Of a stretch of DNA of 6,199 bases, positions 3,368 through 6,199 are shown in pieces. The position numbers and the translations under genes were made by a program. Source of the DNA: an uncultured Prevotella sp. (lineage in GTDB: Bacteria; Bacteroidota; Bacteroidia; Bacteroidales; Bacteroidaceae); NCBI GenBank assembly GCA_900318855.1, contig ONMG01000018.1, positions 1 through 6,199 of the forward strand. Reading direction: 5' to 3'. The notes under the pieces are model-generated. The model saw only the letters and a program-made list of their open reading frames with translations, did not search any database and was not told where the DNA came from. Numbering within the stretch: the stretch's first letter is position 1; each line of letters begins with the position of its first letter.

Positions 3368-6199
3368 ATGAAGATAAACCCATGGATAGCCTTATCCACC
3401 CTGTTAGCTGCGCCCTATGTGGCGAGTGCGCAGATGCCCACCGAGAACGAGCAGGAGGCCATTGCCTCATCGCTGAAGGCTTTCAGCCAAGGAATCAGAA
3501 TTTCAAAAATTAAGGTCGACTCGCTAACCACCTCGGCCGACACAACCACCCTATGGCTCAACAGCGCGCTCAACGACGTACCGATGCGTGCCGACAACGT
3601 CGAAGCCATCACAGCAGAAGTGAAGAAGCATCTGCCTGAGAACCTGAAGAACAAACCACTGAGAATCTTCGTTGCCGGACACGAACTGTCGTCGCTCATT
3701 CCGCGATGCATGCCCGGCGGACGCGGGGGGAAGGCCTTCACCCAGCCAGCAGGCATTCCGCTGGTGCGCTGCGCCGACCGTCCGTTCGAGCCCCGGCAGG
3801 GACTACAGGGCAGACACATCGCTCTCTGGCAGAGCCACGGTAAGTATTTCGAAGCCGGACTGCACCGATGGGAGTGGCAGAGGGCTCGTCTCTTTCAAAC
3901 GGTGGAAGACAAGTTCACGCAAAGTTTCGTCCTGCCCTATCTGGTGCCCATGCTCGAAAAGGCCGGGGCTATCGTGATGATGCCGCGCGAGCGCGACACC
4001 AATCCCTACGAAGTGGTGGTCGACAATGACGGAGGCTTGGCCGATGCTGTCGGCGCCGTCCACAATGGCAAGCAACCCTGGACCACCGGCTCGGAGAAGG
4101 GCTTTGCCTACCTGCGGAAGCAATACACCGGATTCGAAAACCCTTTTACCGAAGGTTCCTACCAGCAGACCACCACGGTGAGAGCAGCTCGCGACGCCAG
4201 CACCATCACTTGGGCGCCCCACATCATCAAAGAGCGCAACTATGCCGTCTACGTGAGCTATAAGACCCTGCCCAACAGTACTACCGACGCCCGCTACACC
4301 GTCTACCACAAGGACGGCAAGACCACCTTCCTCGTCAACCAGACTATGGGTGGCGGCACGTGGATTTACCTGGGTACCTTCGGCTTCGGCAAGGGCACCC
4401 AAGGGCGCGTGGTGCTCAGCAATGTGTCGGCGAAGGCCGGACGCACCGTCACTGCCGACGCCGTGCGCTTCGGCGGTGGCATGGGCAACATCGCCCGGTG
4501 TGCCGACGGCGACAGCCTGACGCTATACACCAAGAAATACGTCGCCCAAAAGAGCCGCATCGCACGCAATGAATGGCAACCGGCCTTGCACACAGTACCC
4601 CAAACAAGCGGCTACCCCCGCTTCGAGGAAGGAGCACGCTACTACATGCAGTGGGCGGGTATTCCCGACAGTATCTACTCGCCCACTCACGGACTCAACG
4701 ACTATGCCGATGACTACCGCGACCGGGGACTGTGGGTGAACTATCTGGCCGGGGGCACCAAGGCCTGTCCCGACTATCAGGGCCTCAACATCCCCATTGA
4801 CCTATCACTGGCTTTCCATTCCGACGCGGGAACAGTGACCGGCGACTCCATCATCGGAACGCTCGGCATCTACCAGACCAGCCAGTATGGCGGCCACTTC
4901 GCCGACGGCAGCTCACGCGACGCCAACCGCGACCTCTGCGACCTCGTCCTCTCGAGCATCACCCACGACCTACGACTGCAGGCTGAGCCACGGTGGACGC
5001 GCCGCGGCATGTGGAACCAGCGCTACTTCGAGGCCTGGGTGCCCCGGGTGCCGGCCATGCTGCTCGAGCTCATGTCGCACGAGAACTTCGCCGACATGCG
5101 CTACGGTCTCGACCCTCGGTTCCGCTTCCTCGTTGGCCGTGCAGTCTACAAGGGCATCCTGCGCTTTCTCAGCAACGAATACGGTTACAGATACGTGGTG
5201 GAGCCGCTGCCCGTGAGCCACTTTGCCGCTACCTTCAATGAGCATGGTGCCGTGACGCTGTCGTGGCAGGCCGAGGCCGACTCGCTGGAACCCACTGCTA
5301 CTCCAGACCGCTTCATCGTGTACAAGCGCATCGGCGACGGCGACTTCGACAATGGGACGCTGGTGAAACGCTGCTCCTACTCCTGTGCCATTCCCACAAA
5401 CCAAGTGGTGAGTTTCAAGGTGACAGCTGTGAACAATGGGGGAGAAAGCTTCCCTTCCGAAATCCTCTCCGTGGGTCGCAACTCCGCCACCACGGTCAGT
5501 CCCGTGCTCGTCATCAATGGCTTCGACCGTCTGTCGGGTCCCGATGACTTCCGCAGCAGCGACGACGCATTGGCAGGCTTCCTGGCCGACGACGACAATG
5601 GGGTGCCCGACCGCGAGATGATTCACTACGTGGGGAGAATGAAGGAATTCCGACGCTCCGTTCCCTGGACCGACGACGACGCTGCGGGCTTTGGCGACAG
5701 CTACGGCAACTATGAGCGCATGGTCATCGCGGGCAACACCTTCGACTACCCTGCCCTCCACGGACGGGCACTGATGAAGGCGGGGCTGAGCTTCGTCTCC
5801 ATGAGCAAGGCCGCCGCCGAGGGTCTGACTGAAATCAAGAGCGCCGACTGGTCGATGGTGGACCTCATCCTGGGCAAGGAGAAGCAGTCGAAATTCGGAC
5901 GGCCGGGACTACATCCGCTGAACTACAAGACTTTCGACGCCGGCATGCAGCAACTGCTCACCAGCTACTGTCAGGGTGGTGGCCGAGTGTTCGTGAGCGG
6001 ATCCTACGTGGGCTCCGACCTCTGGTGCAATGCGTTGGCAAAGCCATTGAAGGCCGACCAGGAGTTCGCGGCCCGCATCCTGAAATACCGCTGTCGCGAG
6101 GACCGTGCCGCCACGACAGGGCTTATCAACGGCGTGCCCTCACCCCTCGAGGCCGACAGCATGCGCCTGGCGTACTACAATAAGCCCAACCCCGAGAGC
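3368..6199 (+). CDS. Exported amidase-like protein with golvesin/xanthan-lyase-type and Fn3-like domains (3' end outside window)
   Basis: The frame is open from the ATG at 3368 to the window edge, 944 codons with no stop. The start is supported by a signal peptide (residues 1-21, ending ASA before Q22) and the promoter just upstream. Residues about 150-185 and 475-575 resemble a zinc N-acetylmuramoyl-L-alanine amidase (Amidase_3): H157 in LWQSHGKYF, E180 in QTVEDKF, H484 in LAFHSDAG and E567 in LLELMSHENF. Between these halves sits a golvesin-C-terminal/xanthan-lyase-type domain (about 255-377; hallmarks TEGSYQQTTTV, YAVYVSYKTLPNSTTDARY and GGGTWIYLGTFGFGKGT). An Fn3-like domain follows (about 613-703). 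The remainder (704-944) is not assigned; VFVSGSYVGSDLW near 874-886 hints at a flavodoxin or glutamine-amidotransferase-like fold. Homologues are often named 'xanthan lyase', but no PL8 lyase domain is visible. It probably acts on peptidoglycan or a related polymer in the periplasm or at the cell surface; the substrate is unknown. Confidence 0.85.
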   Translation, partial: MKINPWIALSTLLAAPYVASAQMPTENEQEAIASSLKAFSQGIRISKIKVDSLTTSADTTTLWLNSALNDVPMRADNVEAITAEVKKHLPENLKNKPLRIFVAGHELSSLIPRCMPGGRGGKAFTQPAGIPLVRCADRPFEPRQGLQGRHIALWQSHGKYFEAGLHRWEWQRARLFQTVEDKFTQSFVLPYLVPMLEKAGAIVMMPRERDTNPYEVVVDNDGGLADAVGAVHNGKQPWTTGSEKGFAYLRKQYTGFENPFTEGSYQQTTTVRAARDASTITWAPHIIKERNYAVYVSYKTLPNSTTDARYTVYHKDGKTTFLVNQTMGGGTWIYLGTFGFGKGTQGRVVLSNVSAKAGRTVTADAVRFGGGMGNIARCADGDSLTLYTKKYVAQKSRIARNEWQPALHTVPQTSGYPRFEEGARYYMQWAGIPDSIYSPTHGLNDYADDYRDRGLWVNYLAGGTKACPDYQGLNIPIDLSLAFHSDAGTVTGDSIIGTLGIYQTSQYGGHFADGSSRDANRDLCDLVLSSITHDLRLQAEPRWTRRGMWNQRYFEAWVPRVPAMLLELMSHENFADMRYGLDPRFRFLVGRAVYKGILRFLSNEYGYRYVVEPLPVSHFAATFNEHGAVTLSWQAEADSLEPTATPDRFIVYKRIGDGDFDNGTLVKRCSYSCAIPTNQVVSFKVTAVNNGGESFPSEILSVGRNSATTVSPVLVINGFDRLSGPDDFRSSDDALAGFLADDDNGVPDREMIHYVGRMKEFRRSVPWTDDDAAGFGDSYGNYERMVIAGNTFDYPALHGRALMKAGLSFVSMSKAAAEGLTEIKSADWSMVDLILGKEKQSKFGRPGLHPLNYKTFDAGMQQLLTSYCQGGGRVFVSGSYVGSDLWCNALAKPLKADQEFAARILKYRCREDRAATTGLINGVPSPLEADSMRLAYYNKPNPES

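Noticed and set aside
3415..3819. Minus-strand frame of 134 codons
   Set aside because: It lies opposite the N-terminal part of the large gene, is serine-rich with low complexity, and has no initiation context.
3803..4402. Minus-strand frame of 199 codons
   Set aside because: It is antisense to the amidase and golvesin-like domains of the real gene, which has signal peptide, promoter and family motifs on the plus strand.
4970..5761. Long minus-strand frame of 263 codons
   Set aside because: It is antisense to the large secreted gene. Its composition (many V, H, A, G) is the usual mirror of GC-rich coding DNA, and no motif is recognised.

Overview
The window looks like a piece of a Bacteroidota chromosome, most likely a Prevotella-type organism. 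Four things point there: a serine-type secreted sulfatase, a large secreted 'xanthan lyase / golvesin-like' amidase protein, a type IX secretion (T9SS)-style C-terminal tail ending in YIVNGRKVVKK, and a Bacteroidota-type promoter (TAnnTTTG -7 box). No genus was confirmed by any search.

Layout. Positions 1-346 hold no convincing gene. The left part is AT-rich with nested inverted repeats, including two mutually exclusive hairpins. The right part is GC-rich with further stem-loops just past the sulfatase stop. Positions 347-1876 (minus) are an intact periplasmic/secreted sulfatase of 509 residues. Positions 1877-2067 are a non-coding divergent region with a 10-base direct repeat at 15-base period. 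Positions 2068-3289 are a graveyard of three gene remnants: the C-terminal half of an AAA/DUF4143 ATPase (plus), the last about 52 codons of a secreted protein with a T9SS-like tail (minus), and an internal piece of a TPR protein (plus). Positions 3290-3367 carry a good promoter, and from 3368 to the window edge (6199, plus) runs the first 944 codons of a large exported protein.

How the parts relate. The two healthy genes are divergently oriented, are separated by about 1.5 kb of debris, and do not form an operon. Both encode exported enzymes, consistent with a bacterium that processes sulfated glycans and cell-wall or glycan material outside the cytoplasm, but no shared pathway can be shown. 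The most interesting item is the large protein. Its zinc-amidase active-site residues appear to be split by a long insertion that contains the golvesin-like domain, and it carries an Fn3-like domain and an unassigned C-terminal region. I see no CRISPR array, tRNA, rRNA, intact insertion sequence, or obvious defence system.
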